Positions 49,401 through 62,425 of a stretch of 64,000 nt of DNA are shown in pieces. Both the position numbers and the translations under genes were made by a program. The notes beneath the pieces are model-generated. The model made no database searches, was not told where the DNA came from, and saw only the letters and a program-made list of their open reading frames with translations. Source of the stretch: Hydractinia symbiolongicarpus (Eukaryota; Cnidaria; Hydrozoa; Anthoathecata; Hydractiniidae); NCBI RefSeq assembly GCF_029227915.1, contig NC_079876.1, positions 9,178,001 through 9,242,000 of the forward strand, written 5' to 3'. The first letter of the stretch is position 1. Every line of letters starts with the position of its first letter.

Positions 49401-52378
49401 ACTCAGCGGTTACACTGGGCGCTGTGGTAGCGCTTCATTTAAGAATTTAAATAAATAAGTCATTCTTTACTGTGGGACCAATCCTAGCCGTTGTCGCGCG
49501 CTGAAGAAATAGCGACAGTTTCAAAACTACATTTCATTGACTTTCTAACGGTGTCAGTCCGTTTGAATTACAACAGTTTGATCACATATTCGTACCAACA
49601 TGTATTTAGCGGTATTTTTCCGATATTACTATGTTGCATCGCATTTAACAATGAAACGATTGTCTGTGGGACTTAATTGAACTAACTTTGGACTGTGACC
49701 TGATAAATGTGACAAATGAGACAATTGGACTCCAGGAAATAACATTCTTCTTAATTTGTCATGATTGCCGAAACACAGCGATTACACTGGGCGCTGTGGT
49801 AGCGCTTCATTTAAGAATTAAGATAAAAAAGTCATTTTTTTACTGTGGTATCATTCGTAGCCGTTATCGCGCGCTGAAGAAATAGCGACAACTTCAAAAA
49901 CTACATTTCACTGACTTTCTAACGTTGTCAGTCCGTTTGAGTTACAACGTTTGGGTCACATATTCGTACCAACATGTATTTTTGATATTTTTCAAGTATT
50001 ACTAGGTTGTATGGCTTTCAACAGCGAAACGATTGACTGTGAGACTAAATTTAACTGATTTTGGTCTGTGACGTTATAAATGTTATAAGTGAGACAAGTG
50101 GACTCCAAGAAATAACATTCTTTTTAATTTGACATTATTGCCGGAACTCAGAGATTACACTGGGCGCTGTGGTAGCGCTTCATTTAAGAATTTAGATAAA
50201 TAAGTCATTCTTTACTGTGGGACCAATCCTAGCCGTTATCGCGCGCTGAAGAAGTAGCGACAATTTCAAAAACTACATTTCACTGACTTTCTAACGGTGT
50301 CAGTCCGTTTGAGTTACGACGGTTGGGTCATATATTCGTACCAACATGTATTTAGCGATATTTATCTGATATTACTAGTTTGCATCGCTTATAACAGTGA
50401 AACGATTGACTGTGGGACTTAATTAAACTAACTTTGGACTGTGACCTGATCAATGTGATAAATGAGAAAATTGGACTCCAAGAAATAACATTCTTCTTGA
50501 CATGATTGCTGGAATTTAGCCATTACACTGGGCGCTGTGGTAGCGTTTCAATTAAAAATAAAGATAAAAAAGTTATTTTTTGCTGTGGGACCAATCCTAG
50601 CCATTAGCGCGCGCTGAAGGAATAGCGACAGTTTCAAAAACTACATTTTATTGATCTTCTAACGGTATCAATCTGCTACAGTTACAACTATTGCGTCACA
50701 TATTCGTACCAACATGTATTTAGCGATATTTTTTTCATATTACTAGGTTGCATCGCTTTTAACAGTGAAACGATTGACTGTGAGACTAAATGTAACTGAT
50801 TTTGGTCTGTGACGTTATAAATGTTATAAGTGAGACAAGTGGACTCCAAGAAATAACATTCTTCTTAATTTGACATGATTGTCGAAACTCAGCGATTACA
50901 CTGGGCGCTGTGGTAGCGTTTCATTTAAGAATTAAGATAAAAAAGTCATTTTTTTACTGTGGGACCATTCCTAGCCGTTATCGCGCGCTGAAGAAATAGC
51001 GACAATTTCAAAAACTACATTTCACTGACTTTCTAAAGGTGTCAGTCCGTTTGAGTTACAACGGTTGGGTCATATATTTGTACCAACATGTATTTAGCGA
51101 TGTTTTTCTGACATTACTAGGCTGCATCGCTTTTAACAATGAAACGATTGACTGTGGGATTAGTTAAACTAACTTTGGACTGTGATCTGATAAATGTGAT
51201 AAATGAGACAATTGGACTCCAAGAAAAAACATTCTTCTTAATTTGGCGTGATTGCCGGAACTCAGCGGTTACACTGGGCGCTGTGGTAGCGCTTCATTTA
51301 AGAATTTAAATAAATAAGTCATTCTTTACTGTGAGACCAATCCTAGCCGTTGACGCGCCCTGAAGAAATAGCGACAGTTTCAAAAACTAAATTTCATTGA
51401 CTTTCTAACAGTGTCAATCCGTTTGAGTTACAACGGTTGAGTCACATATTCGTACTAACATGTTTTTTTTGATATTTTTCAGGTATTACTAGGTTGTATG
51501 GCTTTTAACAGTGAAACGATTGACTGTGGGACTTAATTGAACCGATTATGGACTGTGACACTATAAATGTGAAAGTGAGACAATTGGACTCCAAGAAATA
51601 ACATTCTTCTTAATTTGAATTGATTGCCGAAACTCAGCGATTTCACTGGGCGCTGTGGTAGCGCTTCATTTAAAAATTTAGATAAATAAGTCATTCTTTA
51701 CGGTGGGGCCAATCCTAACCGTTATCGCGCGCTGAAGAAATAGCGACAATTTCAAAAACTACATTTCACTGACTTTCTAAAGGTGTCAGTCCGTTTGAGT
51801 TACAACAGTTGGGTCATATATTCGTACCAACATGTATTTAGCGATATTTTTCTGAAATTACTAGGCTGCATCGCTTTTAACAATGAAACGATTGACTGTG
51901 GGATTAGTTAAACTAACTTTGGACTGTGACCTGATAAATGTGATAAATGAGACAATTGGATTTCAAGAAAAAACATTCTTCGTAATTTGGCGTGATTGCC
52001 GGAACTCAGCGGTTACCCTGGGCGCTGTGGTAGCGCTTCATTTAAGAATTTAAATAAATAAGTCATTCTTTACTGTGGGACCAATCCTAGCCGTTGACCC
52101 GCCCTGAAGAAATAGCGACAGTTTCAAAAACTACATTTCATTGACTTTTTAACAGTGTCAATCCGCTTCAGTTACAACTATTGCGTCACATATTCGTACC
52201 AACATGTATTTAGCGATATTTTTCTCATATTACTAGGTTGCATCGCTTTTAACAACGAAATGATTGACTGGGGGACTTAATTGAACCGATTATGGACTGT
52301 GACACTATAAATGTGAAAGTGAGACAATTGGACTCCAAGAAATAACATTCTTCTTAATTTTAATTGATTGCCGAAACT
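46432..52378 (+). repeat. irregular satellite segment with short-range duplications
   Basis: The order here is loose. About 47090-47780 matches about 48200-48890 at an offset near 1,114 bp (CTAGGCGTCAGCGCACGCCG). A monomer with TTTGGCG and CTCAGCGGTTACACTGGG at about 49031 returns at 51262, an offset of 2,231 bp, which foreshadows the hexamer period to the right. Several monomers lack a few bases before ACATGATTGCCGGAATTTAG. No gene is seen. Confidence 0.78.
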
Positions 52379-55355
52379 CAGCGATTACACTGGGCGCTGT
52401 GGTAGCGCTTCATTTAAGAATTAAGATGAGAAAGTCATTTTTTTACTGTGGGACCAATCCTAGCCGTTATTGCGCGCTGAAGAAACAGCAACAGTTTCAA
52501 AAACTACATTTCATTGACTTTCTAACGGTGTCAGTCCGTTTGAGTTACAACGGTTGGGACATATATTCGCACCAACATGTATATAGCGATATTTTTCTCA
52601 TATTACTAGGTTGCATCGCTTTTAACAGTGGAACGATTGACTGTGGGACTAAATTGAACTGATTTTGGTCTGTGACCTTATAAATGTTATAAGTGAGACA
52701 AGTGGACTCCAAGAAATAACATTCTTTTTAACATGATTGCCGGAATTTAGCCATTACACTGGGCGCTGTGGTAGCGTTTCAATTAAAAATAAAGATAAAA
52801 AATTTATTCTTTTGCTGTGGGACCAATCCTAGCCATTAGCGCGCGCTGAAGAAATAGCGACAGTTTCAAAAACTACATTTTATTGATTTTCTAACGGTAT
52901 CAATCCGCTTCAGTTACAACTATTGCGTCACATATTCGTACCAACATGTATTTAGCGATATTTTTCTCATATTACTAGGTTGCATCGCTTTTAACAACGA
53001 AATGATTGACTGTGGGACTTAATTGAACCGATTATGGACTGTGACACTATAAATGTGAAAGTGAGACAATTGGACTCCAAGAAATAACATTCTTCTTAAT
53101 TTTAATTGATTGCCGAAACTCAGCGATTACACTGGGCGCTGTGGTAGCGCTTCATTTAAGAATTAAGATGAGAAAGTCATTTTTTTACTGTGGGACCAAT
53201 CCTAGCCGTTATTGCGCGCTGAAGAAACAGCAACAGTTTCAAAAACTGCATTTCATTGACTTTCTAACGGTGTCAGTCCGTTTGAGTTACAACGGTTGGG
53301 ACATATATTCGCACCAACATGTATTTAACGATATTTTTCTCATATTACTAGGTTGCATCGCTTTTAAAAGTGAAACGATTGACTGTGGGACTAAATTGAA
53401 CTGATTTTGGTCTGTGACCTTATAAATATTATAAGTGAGACAAGTGGACACCAAGAATTAACATTCTTTTTAACTTGACATGATTGCCGGAACTGAGCGA
53501 TTACACTGGGCGCTGTGGTAGCGCTTTATTTAAGAATTTAGATAAATAAGCCATTTTTTACTGTAGGACCAATCCTAGCTGTTATCGACGCTGAAGAAAT
53601 AGCAACAGTTTCAAAAACTACATTTCACAGACTTTCTAACGGTGTCAGTCCGTTTGAGTTACGACGGTTGGATCATATTTTCGTACCAACATGTATTTAG
53701 CGATATTTTTCTCATATTACTAGGTTGCATCGCTTTTAACAGTGAAACGATTGACTGTGGGACTAAATTGAACTGATTTTGGTCTGTGACCTTATAAATG
53801 TTATAAGTGAGACAAGTGGACTCCAAGAAATAACATTCTTTTTAACTTGACATGATTGCCGGAACTGAGCGATTACACTGGGCGCTGTGGTAGCGCTTCA
53901 TTTAAGAATTTAGATAAATAAGCCATTTTTTACTGTGGGACCAATCCTAGCCGTTATTGCGCGCTGAAGAAACAGCAACAGTTTCAAAAACTGCATTTCA
54001 TTGACTTTCTAACGGTGTCAGTCCGTTTGAGTTACAACGGTTGGGACATATATTCGCACCAACATGTATTTAACGATATTTTTCTCATATTACTAGGTTG
54101 CATCGCTTTTAAAAGTGAAACGATTGACTGTGGGACTAAATTGAACTGATTTTGGTCTGTGACCTTATAAATATTATAAGTGAGACAAGTGGACACCAAG
54201 AATTAACATTCTTTTTAACTTGACATGATTGCCGGAACTGAGCGATTACACTGGGCGCTGTGGTAGCGCTTTATTTAAGAATTTAGATAAATAAGCCATT
54301 TTTTACTGTGGGACCAATCCTAGCTGTTATCGACGCTGAAGAAATAGCAACAGTTTCAAAAACTACATTTCACTGACTTTCTAACGGTGTCAGTCCGTTT
54401 GAGTTACGACGGTTGGATCATATTTTCGTACCAACATGTATTTAGCGATATTTTTCTCATATTACTAGGTTGCATCGCTTTTAACAGTGAAACGATTGAC
54501 TGTGGGACTAAATTGAACTGATTTTGGTCTGTGACCTTATAAATGTTATAAGTGAGACAAGTGGACTCCAAGAAATAACATTCTTTTTAACTTGACATGA
54601 TTGCCGGAACTGAGCGATTACACTGGGCGCTGTGGTAGCGCTTCATTTAAGAATTTAGATAAATAAGCCATTTTTTACTGTGGGACCAATCCTAGCTGTT
54701 ATCGCGCGCTGAAGAAATAGCGACAGTTTCAAAAACTACATTTCATTGACTTTCTAACGGTGTCAGTCGGTTTGAGTTACAACGGTTGGATCACATATTC
54801 GTACCAACATGTATTTAGCGATATTTTTCTGATATTACTAGGCTGCATCGCTTTTAACAATGAAACGATTGACTGTGGGATTAGTTAAACTAACTTTGGA
54901 CTGTGACCTGATAAATGTGATAAATGAGACAATTGGACTCCAAGAAAAAACATTCTTCTTAATTTGGCGTGATTGCCGGAACTCAGCGGTTACACTGGGC
55001 GCTGTGGTAGCGCTTCATTTAAGAATTTAAATAAATAAGTCATTCTTTACTGTGGGACCAATCCTAGCCGTTGACCCGCCCTGAAGAAATAGCGACAGTT
55101 TCAAAAACTACATTTCATTGACTTTTTAACAGTGTCAATCCGTTTGAGTTACAACGGTTGAGTCACATATTCGTACCAACATGTATTTTTTGATATTTTT
55201 CAGGTATCACTAGGTTGTATGGCTTTTAACAGCGAAACGATTGACTGTGGTATTTAATTGATCCGATTATGGACTGTGACACTATAAATGTGAAAGTGAG
55301 ACAATTGGACTCCAAGAAATAACATTCTTCTCAATTTGAATTGATTGCCGAAACT
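52379..55355 (+). repeat. eight-monomer version of the 2,232-bp hexamer repeat
   Basis: This unit is 2,977 bp long. Its opening pair (52379 and about 53121, 742 bp apart) matches the opening pair of the hexamer units at 55356 and beyond. The extra two monomers come from an internal duplication of about 745 bp: the stretch at about 53196 (CCGTTATTGCGCGCTGAAG with CTGCATTTCATTGAC) returns at 53941. Confidence 0.8.
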
Positions 55356-58300
55356 CAGCGATTACACTGGGCGCTGTGGTAGCGCTTCATTTAAGAATTA
55401 AGATAAGAAAGTCATTTTTTTACTGTGGGACCAATCCTAGCCGTTATTGCGCGCTGAAGAAACAGCGACAGTTTCAAAAACTACATTTCATTGACTTTCT
55501 AACGGTGTCAGTCCGTTTGAGTTACAACGGTTGGGTCATATATTCGCACCAACATGTATATAGCGATATTTTTCTCATATTACTAGGTTGCATCGCTTTT
55601 AACAGTGGAACGATTGACTGTGGGACTAACTTGAACTGATTTTGGTCTGTGACCTTATAAATGTTATAAGTGAGACAAGTGGACTCCAAGAAATAACATT
55701 CTTTTTAACATGATTGCCGGAATTTAGCCATTACACTGGGCGCTGTGGTAGTGTTTCAATTAAAAATAAAGATAAAAAATTTATTCTTTTGCTGTGGGAC
55801 CAATCCTAGCCATTAGCGCGCGCTGAAGAAATAGCGACAGTTTCAAAAACTACATTTTATTGATTTTCTAACGGTATCAATCCGCTTCAGTTACAACTAT
55901 TGCGTCACATATTCGTACCAACATGTATTTAGCGATATTTTTCTCATATTACTAGGTTGCATCGCTTTTAACAACGAAATGATTGACTGTGGGACTTAAT
56001 TGAACCGATTATGGACTGTGACACTATAAATGTGAAAGTGAGACAATTGGACTCCAAGAAATAACATTCTTCTTAATTTTAATTGATTGCCGAAACTCAG
56101 CGATTACACTGGGCGCTGTGGTAGCGCTTCATTTAAGAATTAAGATGAGAAAGTCATTTTTTTACTGTGGGACCAATCCTAGCCGTTATTGCGCGCTGAA
56201 GAAACAGCAACAGTTTCAAAAACTGCATTTCATTGACTTTCTAACGGTGTCAGTCCGTTTGAGTTACAACGGTTGGGACATATATTCGCACCAACATGTA
56301 TTTAACGATATTTTTCTCATATTACTAGGTTGCATCGCTTTTAACAGTGAAACGATTGACTGTGGGACTAAATTGAACTGATTTTAATCTGTGACCTTAT
56401 AAATATTATAAGTGAGACAAGTGGACACCAAGAATTAACATTCTTTTTAACTTGACATGATTGCCGGAACTGAGCGATTACACTGGGCGCTGTGGTAGCG
56501 CTTTATTTAAGAATTTAGATAAATAAGCCATTTTTTACTGTGGGACCAATCCTAGCTGTTATCGACGCTGAAGAAATAGCAACAGTTTCAAAAATTACAT
56601 TTCACTGACTTTCTAACGGTGTCAGTCCGTTTGAGTTACGACGGTTGGATCATATTTTCGTACCAACATGTATTTAGCGATATTTTTCTCATATTACTAG
56701 GTTGCATCGCTTTTAACAGTGAAACGATTGACTGTGGGACTAAATTGAACTGATTTTGGTCTGTGACCTTATAAATGTTATAAGTGAGACAAGTGGACTC
56801 CAAGAAATAACATTCTTTTTAACTTGACATGATTGCCGGAACTGAGCGATTACACTGGGCGCTGTGGTAGCGCTTCATTTAAGAATTTAGATAAATAAGC
56901 CATTTTTTACTGTGGGACCAATCCTAGCTGTTATCGCGCGCTGAAGAAATAGCGACAGTTTCAAAAACTACATTTCATTGACTTTCTAACGGTGTCAGTC
57001 GGTTTGAGTTACAACGGTTGGATCACATATTCGTACCAACATGTATTTAGCGATATTTTTCTGATATTACTAGGCTGCATCGCTTTTAACAATGAAACGA
57101 TTGACTGTGGGATTAGTTAAACTAACTTTGGACTGTGACCTGATAAATGTGATAAATGAGACAATTGGACTCCAAGAAAAAACATTCTTCTTAATTTGGC
57201 GTGATTGCCGGAACTCAGCGGTTACACTGGGCGCTGTGGTAGCGCTTCATTTAAGAATTTAAATAAATAAGTCATTCTTTACTGTGGGACCAATCCTAGC
57301 CGTTGACCCGCCCTGAAGAAATAGCGACAGTTTCAAAAACTACATTTCATTGACTTTTTAACAGTGTCAATCCGTTTGAGTTACAACGGTTGAGTCACAT
57401 ATTCGTACCAACATGTATTTTTTGATATTTTTCAGGTATCACTAGGTTGTATGGCTTTTAACAGCGAAACGATTGACTGTGGTATTTAATTGATCCGATT
57501 ATGGACTGTGACACTATAAATGTGAAAGTGAGACAATTGGACTCCAAGAAATAACATTCTTCTCAATTTGAATTGATTGCCGAAACTCAGCGATTACACT
57601 GGGCGCTGTGGTAGCGCTTCATTTAAGAATTAAGATAAGAAAGTCATTTTTTTACTGTGGGACCAATCCTAGCCGTTATTGCGCGCTGAAGAAACAGCGA
57701 CAGTTTCAAAAACTACATTTCATTGACTTTCTAACGGTGTCAGTCCGTTTGAGTTACAACGGTTGGGTCATATATTCGCACCAACATGTATATAGCGATA
57801 TTTTTCTCATATTACTAGGTTGCATCGCTTTTAACAGTGGAACGATTGACTGTGGGACTAACTTGAACTGATTTTGGTCTGTGACCTTATAAATGTTATA
57901 AGTGAGACAAGTGGACTCCAAGAAATAACATTCTTTTTAACATGATTGCCGGAATTTAGCCATTACACTGGGCGCTGTGGTAGTGTTTCAATTAAAAATA
58001 AAGATAAAAAATTTATTCTTTTGCTGTGGGACCAATCCTAGCCATTAGCGCGCGCTGAAGAAATAGCGACAGTTTCAAAAACTACATTTTATTGATTTTC
58101 TAACGGTATCAATCCGCTTCAGTTACAACTATTGCGTCACATATTCGTACCAACATGTATTTAGCGATATTTTTCTCATATTACTAGGTTGCATCGCTTT
58201 TAACAACGAAATGATTGACTGTGGGACTTAATTGAACCGATTATGGACTGTGACACTATAAATGTGAAAGTGAGACAATTGGACTCCAAGAAATAACATT

Positions 58301-61300
58301 CTTCTTAATTTTAATTGATTGCCGAAACTCAGCGATTACACTGGGCGCTGTGGTAGCGCTTCATTTAAGAATTAAGATGAGAAAGTCATTTTTTTACTGT
58401 GGGACCAATCCTAGCCGTTATTGCGCGCTGAAGAAACAGCAACAGTTTCAAAAACTGCATTTCATTGACTTTCTAACGGTGTCAGTCCGTTTGAGTTACA
58501 ACGGTTGGGACATATATTCGCACCAACATGTATTTAACGATATTTTTCTCATATTACTAGGTTGCATCGCTTTTAACAGTGAAACGATTGACTGTGGGAC
58601 TAAATTGAACTGATTTTAATCTGTGACCTTATAAATATTATAAGTGAGACAAGTGGACACCAAGAATTAACATTCTTTTTAACTTGACATGATTGCCGGA
58701 ACTGAGCGATTACACTGGGCGCTGTGGTAGCGCTTTATTTAAGAATTTAGATAAATAAGCCATTTTTTACTGTGGGACCAATCCTAGCTGTTATCGACGC
58801 TGAAGAAATAGCAACAGTTTCAAAAATTACATTTCACTGACTTTCTAACGGTGTCAGTCCGTTTGAGTTACGACGGTTGGATCATATTTTCGTACCAACA
58901 TGTATTTAGCGATATTTTTCTCATATTACTAGGTTGCATCGCTTTTAACAGTGAAACGATTGACTGTGGGACTAAATTGAACTGATTTTGGTCTGTGACC
59001 TTATAAATGTTATAAGTGAGACAAGTGGACTCCAAGAAATAACATTCTTTTTAACTTGACATGATTGCCGGAACTGAGCGATTACACTGGGCGCTGTGGT
59101 AGCGCTTCATTTAAGAATTTAGATAAATAAGCCATTTTTTACTGTGGGACCAATCCTAGCTGTTATCGCGCGCTGAAGAAATAGCGACAGTTTCAAAAAC
59201 TACATTTCATTGACTTTCTAACGGTGTCAGTCGGTTTGAGTTACAACGGTTGGATCACATATTCGTACCAACATGTATTTAGCGATATTTTTCTGATATT
59301 ACTAGGCTGCATCGCTTTTAACAATGAAACGATTGACTGTGGGATTAGTTAAACTAACTTTGGACTGTGACCTGATAAATGTGATAAATGAGACAATTGG
59401 ACTCCAAGAAAAAACATTCTTCTTAATTTGGCGTGATTGCCGGAACTCAGCGGTTACACTGGGCGCTGTGGTAGCGCTTCATTTAAGAATTTAAATAAAT
59501 AAGTCATTCTTTACTGTGGGACCAATCCTAGCCGTTGACCCGCCCTGAAGAAATAGCGACAGTTTCAAAAACTACATTTCATTGACTTTTTAACAGTGTC
59601 AATCCGTTTGAGTTACAACGGTTGAGTCACATATTCGTACCAACATGTATTTTTTGATATTTTTCAGGTATCACTAGGTTGTATGGCTTTTAACAGCGAA
59701 ACGATTGACTGTGGGACTTAATTGATCCGATTATGGACTGTGACACTATAAATGTGAAAGTGAGACAATTGGACTCCAAGAAATAACATTCTTCTCAATT
59801 TGAATTGATTGCCGAAACTCAGCGATTACACTGGGCGCTGTGGTAGCGCTTCATTTAAGAATTAAGATAAGAAAGTCATTTTTTTACTGTGGGACCAATC
59901 CTAGCCGTTATTGCGCGCTGAAGAAACAGCGACAGTTTCAAAAACTACATTTCATTGACTTTCTAACGGTGTCAGTCCGTTTGAGTTACAACGGTTGGGT
60001 CATATATTCGCACCAACATGTATATAGCGATATTTTTCTCATATTACTAGGTTGCGTCGCTTTTAACAGTGGAACGATTGACTGTGGGACTAACTTGAAC
60101 TGATTTTGGTCTGTGACCTTATAAATGTTATAAGTGAGACAAGTGGACTCCAAGAAATAACATTCTTTTTAACATGATTGCCGGAATTTAGCCATTACAC
60201 TGGGCGCTGTGGTAGTGTTTCAATTAAAAATAAAGATAAAAAATTTATTCTTTTGCTGTGGGACCAATCCTAGCCATTAGCGCGCGCTGAAGAAATAGCG
60301 ACAGTTTCAAAAACTACATTTTATTGATTTTCTAACGGTATCAATCCGCTTCAGTTACAACTATTGCGTCACATATTCGTACCAACATGTATTTAGCGAT
60401 ATTTTTCTCATATTACTAGGTTGCATCGCTTTTAACAACGAAATGATTGACTGTGGGACTTAATTGAACCGATTATGGAGTGTGACACTATAAATGTGAA
60501 AGTGAGACAATTGGACTCCAAGAAATAACATTCTTCTTAATTTTAATTGATTGCCGAAACTCAGCGATTACACTGGGCGCTGTGGTAGCGCTTCATTTAA
60601 GAATTAAGATGAGAAAGTCATTTTTTTACTGTGGGACCAATCCTAGCCGTTATTGCGCGCTGAAGAAACAGCAACAGTTTCAAAAACTGCATTTCATTGA
60701 CTTTCTAACGGTGTCAGTCCGTTTGAGTTACAACGGTTGGGACATATATTCGCACCAACATGTATTTAACGATATTTTTCTCATATTACTAGGTTGCATC
60801 GGTTTTAACAGTGAAACGATTGACTGTGGGACTAAATTGAACTGATTTTGGTCTGTGACCTTATAAATATTATAAGTGAGACAAGTGGACACCAAGAATT
60901 AACATTCTTTTTAACTTGACATGATTGCCGGAACTGAACGATTACACTGGGCGCTGTGGTAGCGCTTTATTTAAGAATTTAGATAAATAAGCCATTTTTT
61001 ACTGTGGGACCAATCCTAGCTGTTATCGAGCGCTGAAGAAATAGCAACAGTTTCAAAAACTACATTTCACTGACTTTCTAACGGTGTCAGTCCGTTTGAG
61101 TTACGACGGTTGGATCATATTTTCGTACCAACATGTATTAAGCGATATTTTTCTCATATTACTAGGTTGCATCGCTTTTAACAGTGAAACGATTGACTGT
61201 GGGACTAAATCGAACTGATTTTGGTCTGTGACCTTATAAATGTTATAAGTGAGACAAGTGGACTCCAAGAAATAACATTCTTTTTAACTTGACATGATTG

Positions 61301-62425
61301 CCGGAACTGAGCGATTACACCGGGCGCTGTGGTAGCGCTTCATTTAAGAATTTAGATAAATAAGCCATTTTTTACTGTGGGACCAATCCTAGCTGTTATC
61401 GCGCGCTGAAGAAATAGCGACAGTTTCAAAAACTACATTTCATTGACTTTCTAACGGTGTCAGTCGGTTTGAGTTACAACGGTTGGATCACATATTCGTA
61501 CCAACATGTATTTAGCGATATTTTTCTGATATTACTAGGTTGCATCGCTTTTAACAGAGAAACGATTGACTGTGGGACTAAATTGAACTGATTTTGGTCT
61601 GTGACCTTATAAATGTTATAAGTGAGACAATTGGACTCCAAGAAAAAACATTCTTCTTAATTTGGCGTGATTGCTGGAACTCAGCGGTTACACTGGGCGC
61701 TGTGGTAGCGCTTCATTTAAGAATTTAAATAAATAAGTCATTCTTTACTGTGGGACCAATCCTAGCCGTTGACCCGCCCTGAAGAAATAGCGACAGTTTC
61801 AAAAACTACATTTCATTGAATTTCTAACGGTGTCAGTCGGTTTGAGTTACAACGGTTGGATCACATATTCGTACCAACATGTATTTAGCGATATTTTTCT
61901 GATATTACTAGGCTGCATCGCTTTTAACAATGAAACGATTGACTGTGGGATTAGTTAAACTAACTTTGGACTGTGACCTGATAAATGTGATAAATGAGAC
62001 AATTGGACTCCAAGAAAAAACATTCTTCTTAATTTGGCGTGATTGCCGGAACTCAGCGGTTACGCTGGGCGCTGTGGTAGCGCTTCATTTAAGAATTTAA
62101 ATAAATATGTCTTTCTTTACTGTGGGACCAATCCTAGCCGTTGACCCGCCCTGAAGAAATAGCGACAGTTTCAAAAACTACATTTCATTGACTTTCTAAC
62201 AGTGTCAATCCGTTTGAGTTACAACGGTTGAGTCACATATTCGTACCAACATGTATTTTTTGATATTTTTCAGATATCACTAGGTTGTATGGCTTTTAAC
62301 AGCGAAACGATTGACTGTGGGACTTAATTGATCCGATTATGGACTGTGACACTATAAATGTGAAAGTGAGACAATTGGACTCCAAGAAATAACATTCTTC
62401 TCAATTTGAATTGATTGCCGAAACT
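55356..62425 (+). repeat. 2,232-bp six-monomer higher-order repeat, three consecutive units
   Basis: Units start at 55356, 57588 and 59820. The first two are exactly 2,232 bp; the third is 2,606 bp because it holds a seventh, chimeric monomer in about 61480-61860. The first two units show almost no differences by eye and share oddities such as GTGGTATTTAATTGATCCG, AAAAAATTTATTCTTTTGCT and TCAGTCGGTTTGAGTTAC. The average monomer is 372 bp, slightly shorter than on the left, because of small deletions, for example before ACATGATTGCCGGAATTTAG and in GTGGGATTAGTTAAAC. This looks like the most recently homogenised part of the window. Confidence 0.88.
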
